Source: Bacillus sp. ISL-45 (GTDB lineage Bacteria; Bacillota; Bacilli; Bacillales; Cytobacillaceae). From it: a stretch of 64,000 nucleotides of DNA. Location: assembly GCF_018613195.1 (NCBI RefSeq), contig NZ_JAGGQQ010000008.1, forward strand, positions 349,567-413,566. The letters run 5' to 3'. The notes beneath the pieces are model-generated. The model searched no databases. It was given only the letters and a program-made list of their open reading frames with translations, and was not told the origin of the DNA. A program made the position numbers and the translations under genes. Positions 52,431 to 59,985 of this stretch are shown here, piece after piece. The first letter of the stretch is position 1. Each line of letters opens with the position of its first letter.

Positions 52431-52594
52431 TTGTCCACATAAAAACAGTAGTTATCAACAAAACGGTCCACTTATTAACAGGATTTTTGCATTCACCTCT
52501 GATTATCCACAACAAAAACCGCTTACATCACTCTGGATAGACACTTATCAACAAATTAACCCACATTATCCACATGAAAACCATGTTATCCACA
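52431..52594 (+). promoter_or_regulatory. Array of seven DnaA boxes upstream of comFA
   Basis: Three perfect TTATCCACA boxes lie at 52503, 52566 and 52586. Related boxes are TTGTCCACA at 52431, TTATCAACA at 52452 and 52545, and TTATTAACA at 52472. All face the same way. Spacings are 21, 20, 31, 42, 21 and 20 bp, all close to whole helical turns. Two more perfect boxes lie inside comFA at 52702 and 53188. No dnaA, dnaN or AT-rich unwinding element is adjacent, so this is a DnaA-box cluster rather than an obvious origin. Confidence 0.75.
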
Positions 52595-52623
52595 TAAAAA
52601 TCCACAAAGGGCTGTGATTAACT

Positions 52624-54093
52624 TTGTTAAAAGAGAAAATTGTTATCCCCAACAAAACTAATACTGTTGATGAACAGGCATTCAGCGACAGGTTTCCCTC
52701 GTTATCCACAGGTCGAAATTTCCAATACAATCCTGAACTGCAAAAAATGCTTACTGGGAAACAGCTGCTGCTTGAGGAATTGCCTTTTTCAATGGAGGAA
52801 CTACAGAAGCATAATGAAAATGGCTATATACTTTATCGAAAGGGTATCAATCGAGTGCCATTGTCCTGCACAAGATGCGGCACTTCAGATCCTACCTGGT
52901 TTGCTGAGTTCCCATGTTCACGATGTGGAAAAGTAGAGTTCTATTGCCGCAGTTGTTTGATGATGGGAAGGGTGAGTGAGTGCACGCCACTTGTCAGCTG
53001 GGCTGGGCCGAATCTGGAATTTAATAGAATTTCTGAACCGCTTCATTGGGACGGTCAATTATCAGCAGGGCAGAAAGCTGCTTCCCGACGAGTTATGGAG
53101 GCTGTGGAAAAATCAGCTGAGCTCCTTGTCTGGGCAGTTGCCGGAGCTGGTAAAACGGAAGTGTTATTTGCCGGGATTGCACAGGCATTATCCACAGGCA
53201 GGCGGGTTTGCGTGGCTACGCCAAGGACGGATGTGGTTCTTGAGCTGGCGCCTCGCTTCGAAAAAGTGTTCCCGGATATTAAAATTGCCGCTCTTTATGG
53301 CGGCAGTGAAGACCGCCATGAATATGCCCAGCTTACCATTGCCACCACGCATCAACTGCTCCGCTTTTACAAAGCGTTCGACGTTATGATTGTCGATGAA
53401 GTCGATGCCTTCCCGTATTCCATTGACGAAACTCTTCAATATGCAGCCCGGCAATCGAGGAAGTCTCAATCCTCGTTGATTTACTTAACTGCCACACCTA
53501 AAAAACAATGGCAGAAGGAGTGCCGTCTTGGAAAAAGAAATTATGTCACGATTCCTGCCCGTTTCCACCGTCATCCTCTGCCGATACCCCAGTTTGTTTG
53601 GTCCGGTAATTGGGAGAAGCAACTCAGTAAAAGGAGACTGTCCACTCCAATAAAAAAATGGATAGAATCCAGATTAGCCAGCGGAAAACAAGCTATGATC
53701 TTTGCCCCGAAAATTATCGCCATGGACAAGACCCTCCTCATCCTTCGACAATTGCATCCTCTTATTGAATCAGTCCATGCTGAAGATCCTGACAGAGAAG
53801 AAAAAGTAATGAAGTTTCGAAACAAAGAAATCCCCATTTTGCTTACGACAACCATTCTTGAACGCGGTGTAACCATCTCTAATATTGATGTTGCAGTCAT
53901 CGGTTCTGAGGACAGGATTTTTACCGAGAGCGCACTTGTCCAGATTGCTGGCCGGGCAGGGAGAAGTGCTGAGTATCCGACAGGTAATGTTACTTTTTTT
54001 CATTATGGCAAAACAGAAGCAATGTTCAGTGCCCGCAGTCAAATTGTGATGATGAACAAAGATGGGATCAAGAGGGGCTTGATTGATGTATGA
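52624..54093 (+). CDS. comFA: Competence DNA-uptake helicase ComFA
   Basis: 489 residues. A four-cysteine zinc motif lies near residues 80-120 (CTRCGTSDP, PCSRCGKVEFYCRSC). A superfamily 2 ATPase core follows: Walker A VAGAGKTEVLF, DEVD box MIVDEVDAFP, YLTATPKK, and motif VI QIAGRAGR. It drives single-stranded DNA across the membrane with the ComEC channel. The start is TTG with a rather distant AAAGGG. The stop overlaps the comFC start (ATGA). Perfect DnaA boxes lie within its first 600 bases. Confidence 0.95.
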   Translation: MLKEKIVIPNKTNTVDEQAFSDRFPSLSTGRNFQYNPELQKMLTGKQLLLEELPFSMEELQKHNENGYILYRKGINRVPLSCTRCGTSDPTWFAEFPCSRCGKVEFYCRSCLMMGRVSECTPLVSWAGPNLEFNRISEPLHWDGQLSAGQKAASRRVMEAVEKSAELLVWAVAGAGKTEVLFAGIAQALSTGRRVCVATPRTDVVLELAPRFEKVFPDIKIAALYGGSEDRHEYAQLTIATTHQLLRFYKAFDVMIVDEVDAFPYSIDETLQYAARQSRKSQSSLIYLTATPKKQWQKECRLGKRNYVTIPARFHRHPLPIPQFVWSGNWEKQLSKRRLSTPIKKWIESRLASGKQAMIFAPKIIAMDKTLLILRQLHPLIESVHAEDPDREEKVMKFRNKEIPILLTTTILERGVTISNIDVAVIGSEDRIFTESALVQIAGRAGRSAEYPTGNVTFFHYGKTEAMFSARSQIVMMNKDGIKRGLIDV

Positions 54094-54797
54094 AAGGGAG
54101 TCATTGTCTGATTTGCCATGGAGAAATTGAATCTGCTTTTTCCTGGAGAACTCTTTTCGGGGAAGATAAAGCACCAAAGATTTGCGGAGAATGCAATGAG
54201 AATTTTTCAATGATTACAGGGGAAGTATGTGAAATCTGCGGCAGGCCATTTGCCTTTTTGGAAGGAGAATATTGTGCGGGATATCTATGCTTCGACTGCA
54301 AGCGATGGGAGGAAGACGAGCATTGGAGCGGGAGCCTCGATCAGAACCGCTCGCTGTATCGCTATACAGATTTTACAAAAGATGTGGTGGCGAAATTCAA
54401 ATTTCGCGGGGACTATGTACTTGCGGAGATTTTTGCAGAAGATCTCTATCAGGCTCTGCAAGCTTTCCAATATGATTATATTGTCCCCATCCCTCTCAGT
54501 GAAGAACGGCTCTACGAAAGAGGCTTCAATCAGGCAGAGGCACTCATCACTACTGCCGGCTTCGAACCAACCCACTTACTATCCAGAGTCCATACCGAAA
54601 AACAGTCAAAAAAGTCACGCTCCGAAAGAATACATCTGCAGAAGGTATTCAAATTGGATACAGACCTAAATCTTAACAGTAAAACAATTTTGCTGATTGA
54701 CGATATATATACTACAGGCTCAACGCTGAGGCATGCAGCCAAAATACTAAAAGATAACGGAGCGGCGAAGGTGTATTCATTCACTTTGGCGCGTTAG
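54090..54797 (+). CDS. comFC: Competence phosphoribosyltransferase-like protein ComFC
   Basis: 235 residues. N-terminal zinc-binding Cys pairs (CLICHGEIESAF, CGECN, CEICGRPF, CFDCKRW) are followed by a PRTase fold with the PRPP-loop-like LLIDDIYTTGSTLRHAAKIL. It is needed for transformation and works with ComFA and DprA-type proteins. It overlaps comFA directly; comFB, found between them in B. subtilis, is absent. Confidence 0.93.
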   Translation: MKGSHCLICHGEIESAFSWRTLFGEDKAPKICGECNENFSMITGEVCEICGRPFAFLEGEYCAGYLCFDCKRWEEDEHWSGSLDQNRSLYRYTDFTKDVVAKFKFRGDYVLAEIFAEDLYQALQAFQYDYIVPIPLSEERLYERGFNQAEALITTAGFEPTHLLSRVHTEKQSKKSRSERIHLQKVFKLDTDLNLNSKTILLIDDIYTTGSTLRHAAKILKDNGAAKVYSFTLAR

Positions 54798-54825
54798 ATG
54801 AGATATTATTGAAGGAGGAAGGACA

Positions 54826-55227
54826 ATGGACCTTCAAAATTGCCCGCAATGCGGCGAAATATATATGAAAAGTAACTTCCGGGACGTATGCGAAAAGTGC
54901 TGGAGAAAAGAAGAAGCTGCTTATGATACTGTCGCTAAATATATGAGGAAGCGTGAGAACCGCGCTGCGACCATGCTACAAGTGGTTGAAGCGACAGGTG
55001 TTTCGGAACAGCTGATCCTGAAGTTCATTAAAAATGGCAAGCTTCAGATTGCGCAATTTCCAAACCTTGGTTATCCTTGCGATAAGTGCGGAAAAGTAAT
55101 CCGTACCGGAAGACTTTGTGAAGGCTGCGCTAATGAGCTCAGAACCAATTTGAAACATCTAGAGCGTGAAGAAGAATTTAAACAAAAGCTGAACAACCAT
55201 AAGGCGACGTATTTTTCAAAGGACTAA
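54826..55227 (+). CDS. yvyF: YvyF, flagellar-operon zinc-finger protein
   Basis: The 133-residue protein has two Cys pairs at each end (CPQCGEIYM.. CEKCW and CDKCGKVIRTGRLCEGC) around a MerR/FlgM-like helical section (ATMLQVVEATGVSEQLILKFI). It matches the TIGR03826 flagellar-operon family. It lies between comFC and flgM as in B. subtilis. Its function is not defined; the architecture suggests a regulatory or nucleic-acid-binding role. Confidence 0.88.
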   Translation: MDLQNCPQCGEIYMKSNFRDVCEKCWRKEEAAYDTVAKYMRKRENRAATMLQVVEATGVSEQLILKFIKNGKLQIAQFPNLGYPCDKCGKVIRTGRLCEGCANELRTNLKHLEREEEFKQKLNNHKATYFSKD

Positions 55228-55258
55228 TAAGCCTAAAGTCTGTATTTTACTTTATTAC

Positions 55259-55285
55259 TAAAGATAACGGGGAAATATCCGATAT
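55259..55285 (+). promoter_or_regulatory. Sigma-D promoter of flgM
   Basis: TAAA (55259-55262), 15 bases, then TCCGATAT (55278-55285), an almost exact match to the sigma-D consensus TAAA-N15-GCCGATAT. It lies 46 bases before the flgM start. Confidence 0.85.
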
Positions 55286-55330
55286 ATAAGATATAGAATC
55301 CTCAACTTAATGAAAGCGAGGGATATTGAA

Positions 55331-55594
55331 ATGAAGATCAATAATTTTGGCACAAATAGAATTAATCCATATAACCGACAGGCGAATAAAATTGATGAAA
55401 TGAAGAAGGCCGAGAAACCAGTTGATAAGGTCGAGATTTCATCCACAGCGAAGGCAATGCAGCAACTGTCAGAAGTTGAACAGCTTCGCCAGAAAAAGGT
55501 GGAAGAGCTGAAGGTCCAGGTGGAGAATGGGACGTATAAGCCAAATCCACAGGATATTGCAAAAAGCATCGTTGATTTTTACGCGAAAAAATAA
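55331..55594 (+). CDS. flgM: Anti-sigma-D factor FlgM
   Basis: 87 residues: MKINNFGTNRINPYNRQ at the N-terminus, DKVEISSTAKAM, and the C-terminal sigma-binding helix ending NPQDIAKSIVDFYAKK. It holds sigma-D inactive until the hook-basal body is complete. ATG at 55331 follows GAGGG; an in-frame upstream start at 55310 is unlikely. Confidence 0.93.
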   Translation: MKINNFGTNRINPYNRQANKIDEMKKAEKPVDKVEISSTAKAMQQLSEVEQLRQKKVEELKVQVENGTYKPNPQDIAKSIVDFYAKK

Positions 55595-55609
55595 TGCCGG
55601 GGGAAGACA

Positions 55610-56059
55610 ATGAGCATCCATCTTTTAATTGAGAGCATGCAAAAGCTTTTGAAGCTGCATAAGAGCTTGCTGGAATTGTCGCTGAAGAAGACGGGGATTT
55701 TGGAGACAGAGGATATCCAGGCTCTTACCCAGCTGTTAAAAGAAGAGCAGGCTCATATCCTGGCAATTGAAAAGATCGAAGCAGAGCGGATGAGAGCGGC
55801 TTCTGACCGAAAATTAAATGATCTCCTAGAGGAAATTCCTGAACCGGAAAAGGGTATTCTGGAAGAAATCAGCCAGGAACTCAGGGAAGTCATTTCAAGT
55901 ATTCATGAACAGAACAAGCTGAACCAAAGTCTCATTTCACAATCCTTGAAATTTATCACTTTTTCAATGAGCATTGTGGAGCCGCCGCAAGATGATTATA
56001 ACTATGGACCGAATGAAACGGGCGTTCCGGGAAAGAGCCTGTTCAGTTCCAAAGCGTAA
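55610..56059 (+). CDS. flgN: Flagellar chaperone FlgN
   Basis: The 149-residue, almost wholly helical protein has a coiled-coil N-terminal half (LLIESMQKLLKLHKSLLELS). It matches the FlgN/YvyG chaperone that escorts the hook-filament proteins FlgK and FlgL encoded next. GGGGGAAG precedes the ATG. Confidence 0.9.
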   Translation: MSIHLLIESMQKLLKLHKSLLELSLKKTGILETEDIQALTQLLKEEQAHILAIEKIEAERMRAASDRKLNDLLEEIPEPEKGILEEISQELREVISSIHEQNKLNQSLISQSLKFITFSMSIVEPPQDDYNYGPNETGVPGKSLFSSKA

Positions 56060-56083
56060 ATTTTATACTGGAGGAAGTCTTAC

Positions 56084-57631
56084 ATGCGTTCGACCTTTAT
56101 GGGATTAGAAACAGCAAGGCGCGGGATGTTCACGCAGCAGACCGCTTTACATACGACAGGACATAATATCGCCAATGCGAATACACCTGGCTACACGAGG
56201 CAGCGTTTGAATTTTGCGCAGACGGAGCCTTACCCGACAGCGTCATTCAATCGCCCGAACCTGCCAGGACAAACTGGCACTGGAGTCAAAGCTGATGCCG
56301 TGCAGCGGATCCGTGAGGGCTTCCTTGATATCCAGTATCGCGGCGAGACGAATAAGCTGGGGTACTCTTCAACAAAAGCTGAAGCGTATTCCAAGCTGGA
56401 ACAGATCATGAACGAACCTTCAGAATCTGGTCTCGCAAATACGATGGACCAATTCTGGCAGTCGCTTCAGGATCTTGCGGTTAATCCGAATAATGAAGGT
56501 GCAAGGTCGGTTGTCCGCCAGCGTGGTATCGCGGTTGCTGAGACATTCAATTATTTGCATAATTCGCTTGTGGCTGTGCAAAAGGATATCGGCAATGAAA
56601 TCAATGTGACCGTTGATAAAATCAACTCCATTGTAAGCCAAATCCATGGCTTGAATGATCAAATCGGCGATATCGAGCCTCATGGTTATTTGCCAAATGA
56701 CCTGTATGATGAGCGAGACAGGTTGATTGATGAACTCTCTTCTCTTGTGAATGTAAAAGTGGATTATGCAGCTAGCGGCGGGAATTCCCATTCGGGAGCT
56801 GAAGGGAAAGCGGTCATCAAGCTTGTCGGTGATGATGGCAAGCAGCATGCCGTACTTGTTGGGTCGGCAGGTTACAACAAAATAAACGTTAACAAAGATG
56901 GGATAGAAGGTTCTGTTAAAACCATTTCTGTCGGTAGCACGAATCTGAATTTCACTGACATGAAATCAAGCGGCAGGCTACAAGCGCTAGTTGAGTCCTA
57001 TGCTTATGAAAAAGATGGCGAGGCGACTGCGGTTTATGCAGATATGCTTAGAGAACTCGATAATCTTGCATTTACATTTGCAACTGAATTCAACACAGTT
57101 CATAAATCTGGCTTAAGCCCGAATGAAATCAAGAATGAAAAAGCAGAGGAAATCTCTTTTTTTGTTGATACACAGTCTGGTGGCATCGATCGAAAAGGAT
57201 TTGCCGGCCGAATGACTCTTGATGGCAAAATCCTTAATAGCCTGGATAATATCGCATCGGCAACAGGTGACGACCCACTTAAAGCTGCGCTTGGAGATGG
57301 CACAAACGTGCTAAACCTCGCAAATGTCCTTAATAAGCAATTTGATTACAATGGCAGTTCTGAGTTAGCGGATTTCCGGAATTATTATGAAGGAGTCATC
57401 GGCAAGATGGCCGTCGAGTCACAAGAAGCCAACCGTATGACAATGAATAATGGGGCGCTCCAGCAAGCAGTCGAAACGAAGCGCCAGTCTGTAAGCTCAG
57501 TCTCCCTTGACGAGGAAATGACAAATATGATCCAGTTCCAGCATGCCTATAACGCATCAGCACGTATGATTACCCTGCAGGATGAAATGCTCGATAAAAT
57601 TATCAACGGCATGGGAACAGCCGGAAGGTAA
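56084..57631 (+). CDS. flgK: Flagellar hook-associated protein 1
   Basis: 515 residues. It has the N-terminal rod-domain motif (GLETARRGMFTQQTALHTTGHNIANANTPGYTRQ), a variable middle, and the C-terminal helix (SVSLDEEMTNMIQFQHAYNASARMITLQDEMLDKIING). It forms the first hook-filament junction layer. GGAGG precedes the ATG. Confidence 0.95.
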   Translation: MRSTFMGLETARRGMFTQQTALHTTGHNIANANTPGYTRQRLNFAQTEPYPTASFNRPNLPGQTGTGVKADAVQRIREGFLDIQYRGETNKLGYSSTKAEAYSKLEQIMNEPSESGLANTMDQFWQSLQDLAVNPNNEGARSVVRQRGIAVAETFNYLHNSLVAVQKDIGNEINVTVDKINSIVSQIHGLNDQIGDIEPHGYLPNDLYDERDRLIDELSSLVNVKVDYAASGGNSHSGAEGKAVIKLVGDDGKQHAVLVGSAGYNKINVNKDGIEGSVKTISVGSTNLNFTDMKSSGRLQALVESYAYEKDGEATAVYADMLRELDNLAFTFATEFNTVHKSGLSPNEIKNEKAEEISFFVDTQSGGIDRKGFAGRMTLDGKILNSLDNIASATGDDPLKAALGDGTNVLNLANVLNKQFDYNGSSELADFRNYYEGVIGKMAVESQEANRMTMNNGALQQAVETKRQSVSSVSLDEEMTNMIQFQHAYNASARMITLQDEMLDKIINGMGTAGR

Positions 57632-57641
57632 GGTGAAATAA

Positions 57642-58532
57642 ATGCGGATCACACAATCGATGCTCGCCTCCAATTCGCTTAAGCATCTGAGCGAGAGCTA
57701 CAGGAGAATGGGCAAATACGAGGACCAGTTATCCACTGGCAAAAAAATAACAAAGCCTTCCGATGATCCAGTCGTCGCGATGAAGGGGATGACATACCGA
57801 TCTAACTTAAAGGAAGTAGAACAATATAAGCGCAACCTTTCAGAGTTATATCTTTGGATGGACAATTCAGAGGCCGGAATCGACCAGGCAAACAGTGCGC
57901 TCCAGCGTGTGCGCGAGCTGACAATCCAGGGGATGAATGATTCCTACAGCCAGGAAGACCGCCAGGCGATTGCCCGGGAAGTAGAACAGCTGAAGCAAAG
58001 TCTTGTTGCAACTGCGAATACACAGGTTAGCGGCCGGTATATTTTCCATGGCACGGATGTCATGAACCCGCCGGTCCCGCAGGAAAATCCTGTACAGGTT
58101 GACGCTAACATGGCAGATGAGGATATCAACAACTATAAAGTGGAAGTTTCCCGCGGCGTTTTCATGAAGGCTAATGTGAATCCAACCAATGTTTTCAATC
58201 AGGAGATGTTTGACACGGTTCAAGCAATTCAAGATGAGCTTGGTAGTGCCAATCCACAAAAGATGGACGAGCTGCTGAAGGATCTTGATAAAGTCATGAA
58301 TACCTTGTCCGCAGAACGCTCAGAGCTTGGCGCACGCTACAACCGCCTCGAAATGGTTGAAACCCGTCTTGGAGAGCAAGAAGTCATGGCAACAAAGATC
58401 CTATCAGATAATGAGGATGCCGAAATCGAGCGCGTCATCATGGATTTGAAATCGCAGGAAAGCGTCCATCGAGCAGCGTTAAGTGTCGGTGCACGGATCA
58501 TCCAGCCGACATTGATGGATTTCTTAAGATAA
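57642..58532 (+). CDS. flgL: Flagellar hook-associated protein 3
   Basis: 296 residues of the flagellin-like HAP3 family: MRITQSMLASNSLKHL, QLSTGKKITKPSDDP and the C-terminal ERVIMDLKSQESVHRAALSVGARIIQPTLMDFL. It forms the second junction layer, directly beneath the flagellin filament. It follows flgK by 10 bases. Confidence 0.94.
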   Translation: MRITQSMLASNSLKHLSESYRRMGKYEDQLSTGKKITKPSDDPVVAMKGMTYRSNLKEVEQYKRNLSELYLWMDNSEAGIDQANSALQRVRELTIQGMNDSYSQEDRQAIAREVEQLKQSLVATANTQVSGRYIFHGTDVMNPPVPQENPVQVDANMADEDINNYKVEVSRGVFMKANVNPTNVFNQEMFDTVQAIQDELGSANPQKMDELLKDLDKVMNTLSAERSELGARYNRLEMVETRLGEQEVMATKILSDNEDAEIERVIMDLKSQESVHRAALSVGARIIQPTLMDFLR

Positions 58533-58589
58533 TACAAAGCCTTATCAAGCTATTTGATAAGGCTTTTCTTATAGTAGGGAGGAAAACCT

Positions 58590-59144
58590 ATGAATATACC
58601 TCAACTTAGGATGGAATCTACTTTTGCTAAAATTGGAATAGAAACACAGTCTGCCAGAAGGGATATCCAGCAGCCGAAAGCAGATATGAGCATCGAGCAG
58701 CCAAAGGCAGAAATGATGATCAACCGGAGAACGCCTAAGCTGACGATTGATCAGTCGAGAGCTTTTGCAGATGCTAATCTGAAAAGCGTTTTTCGAATGA
58801 CGGAAGAAAATGCCCAGGCAGGGTACCAGGCAGCGATTCATGCCATCGCCACCATGGCCCAGGAAGGTGATGAGCTGATGATGATCGAGCATGGTTTCTC
58901 AGCACTCCGAAGCCAGGCCGAGCGAAACAGCTTGCCCCAAAAGGCAGATTTCAATATTGGTTGGATTCCATCCCATAACAGTGTCAAAATAGATTATGAC
59001 CCGGGTGACTTGAACATCCGCTGGAACACGCAACCTGTTAAAATTGATGTAAGACCAAACAAGCCAATCATAGAGTACTATCCAGGCAAAACAGAGATCT
59101 ACCTGCAGCAGAAAAATTCACTCAGGATCGATTTTGAAGCATAA
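58590..59144 (+). CDS. yviE: YviE / DUF6470 flagellar-operon protein
   Basis: The 184-residue protein starts NIPQLRMESTFAKIGIETQ and has repeated beta-strand segments rich in Ile, Asp and Pro toward the end (KIDYDPGDLNIRWNTQPVKIDVRPN). It corresponds to yviE, located between flgL and fliW in B. subtilis. Its function is unknown. GGGAGGAAA precedes the ATG. Confidence 0.85.
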   Translation: MNIPQLRMESTFAKIGIETQSARRDIQQPKADMSIEQPKAEMMINRRTPKLTIDQSRAFADANLKSVFRMTEENAQAGYQAAIHAIATMAQEGDELMMIEHGFSALRSQAERNSLPQKADFNIGWIPSHNSVKIDYDPGDLNIRWNTQPVKIDVRPNKPIIEYYPGKTEIYLQQKNSLRIDFEA

Positions 59145-59158
59145 AAGGAGACTTTGAA

Positions 59159-59608
59159 ATGAGACTTAATACAAAATACCATAATGAAGTTAAGATAAAA
59201 GAAGAAGAAATTTTGTTGTTTGAAAAAGGAATTCCAGGGTTCCCGGAGGAAACCAAGTTTGTGGTATTGCCATTGAATGAGGATGGGTCATTTTCAGTCA
59301 TGCAATCCGTTACCACTTCCGGACTGGCATTCATCATTGCCAGCCCATTTGGATTTTTCCCGAACTATGATTTCAAATTAGAAGATTCAGTGGTAGAAGA
59401 GCTTGAGTTGAAATCCGAGAATGACGTCGTCGTTTACTCTATCCTGACAGTCGAAGATCCATTTGATAAAACAACTGCAAACCTTCAGGCACCAGTCATC
59501 ATCAATAAAGCAAACAACAAAGCAAAGCAGGTCATCCTCATAGAAGAAGGCTATAAAACAAAGCACAACCTGTTCGGCAAAACAGAACTGCATAAGGTAA
59601 AGGGGTGA
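59159..59608 (+). CDS. fliW: Flagellar assembly factor FliW
   Basis: The 149-residue FliW has FEKGIPGFPEETKFVVLPL, FIIASPFGFFPNYDFKL and the final ILTVEDPFDKTTANLQAPVIIN. FliW binds either flagellin or CsrA. Once flagellin is secreted, freed FliW sequesters CsrA and permits hag translation. It is adjacent to csrA, as usual. Confidence 0.95.
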   Translation: MRLNTKYHNEVKIKEEEILLFEKGIPGFPEETKFVVLPLNEDGSFSVMQSVTTSGLAFIIASPFGFFPNYDFKLEDSVVEELELKSENDVVVYSILTVEDPFDKTTANLQAPVIINKANNKAKQVILIEEGYKTKHNLFGKTELHKVKG

Positions 59609-59613
59609 GATGA

Positions 59614-59835
59614 ATGCTCGTATTGACACGCAAAAACGGCGAAACCATCAAAATCGGCGATGACATTGAAATCACCATCGTCTCATCCAAAAACGACCAG
59701 GTCAAAATCGGCATCAAAGCACCCAAAAACATCGAAATCTTGAGAAAAGAAATCTACGAACAAATCAAGGAAGAGAATCAGCAGGCGTCAAAAGATATCA
59801 CAAGTCTATTAACGAACCTGAAAATCCAAAAATAA
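59614..59835 (+). CDS. csrA: Carbon storage/translation regulator CsrA
   Basis: 73 residues: [46 protein letters not shown]. It is an RNA-binding dimer that recognises GGA in hairpin loops; the hag leader 110 bases downstream holds such a hairpin. The start is 5 bases after the fliW stop. Confidence 0.96.
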   Translation: MLVLTRKNGETIKIGDDIEITIVSSKNDQVKIGIKAPKNIEILRKEIYEQIKEENQQASKDITSLLTNLKIQK

Positions 59836-59859
59836 TTTAATATTTTTTTCTAAAACTAT

Positions 59860-59885
59860 TAAACAAACAAACCTCCAGACGATAT
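59860..59885 (+). promoter_or_regulatory. Sigma-D promoter of hag
   Basis: TAAA (59860-59863), 14 bases, GACGATAT (59878-59885): a close match to the sigma-D consensus. It gives a leader of about 95 nt. Confidence 0.75.
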
Positions 59886-59940
59886 ATAAATTGTAAGGGA
59901 AAATAAGGGCGGCCGACCTTATCAAACCGGACAATTTAAC

Positions 59941-59979
59941 AGGTTCACAAGGAAGTGAACCTACACATTCAAGGAGGAA
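59941..59979 (+). promoter_or_regulatory. CsrA-binding hairpin and ribosome site of hag
   Basis: AGGTTCAC (59941-59948) pairs with GTGAACCT (59955-59962) around AAGGAA, placing GGA in the loop, the ideal CsrA site. A second GGA lies in the ribosome site AAGGAGG (59970-59976). This is the BS1/BS2 arrangement known for B. subtilis hag. Confidence 0.75.
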
Positions 59980-59985
59980 ATTATA

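Noticed and set aside
52431..52594. DnaA-box array as a chromosomal origin
   Set aside because: No dnaA, dnaN, rpmH or clear AT-rich unwinding region next to it; the neighbourhood is the comF/flagellar block, which is not at oriC in Bacillaceae.
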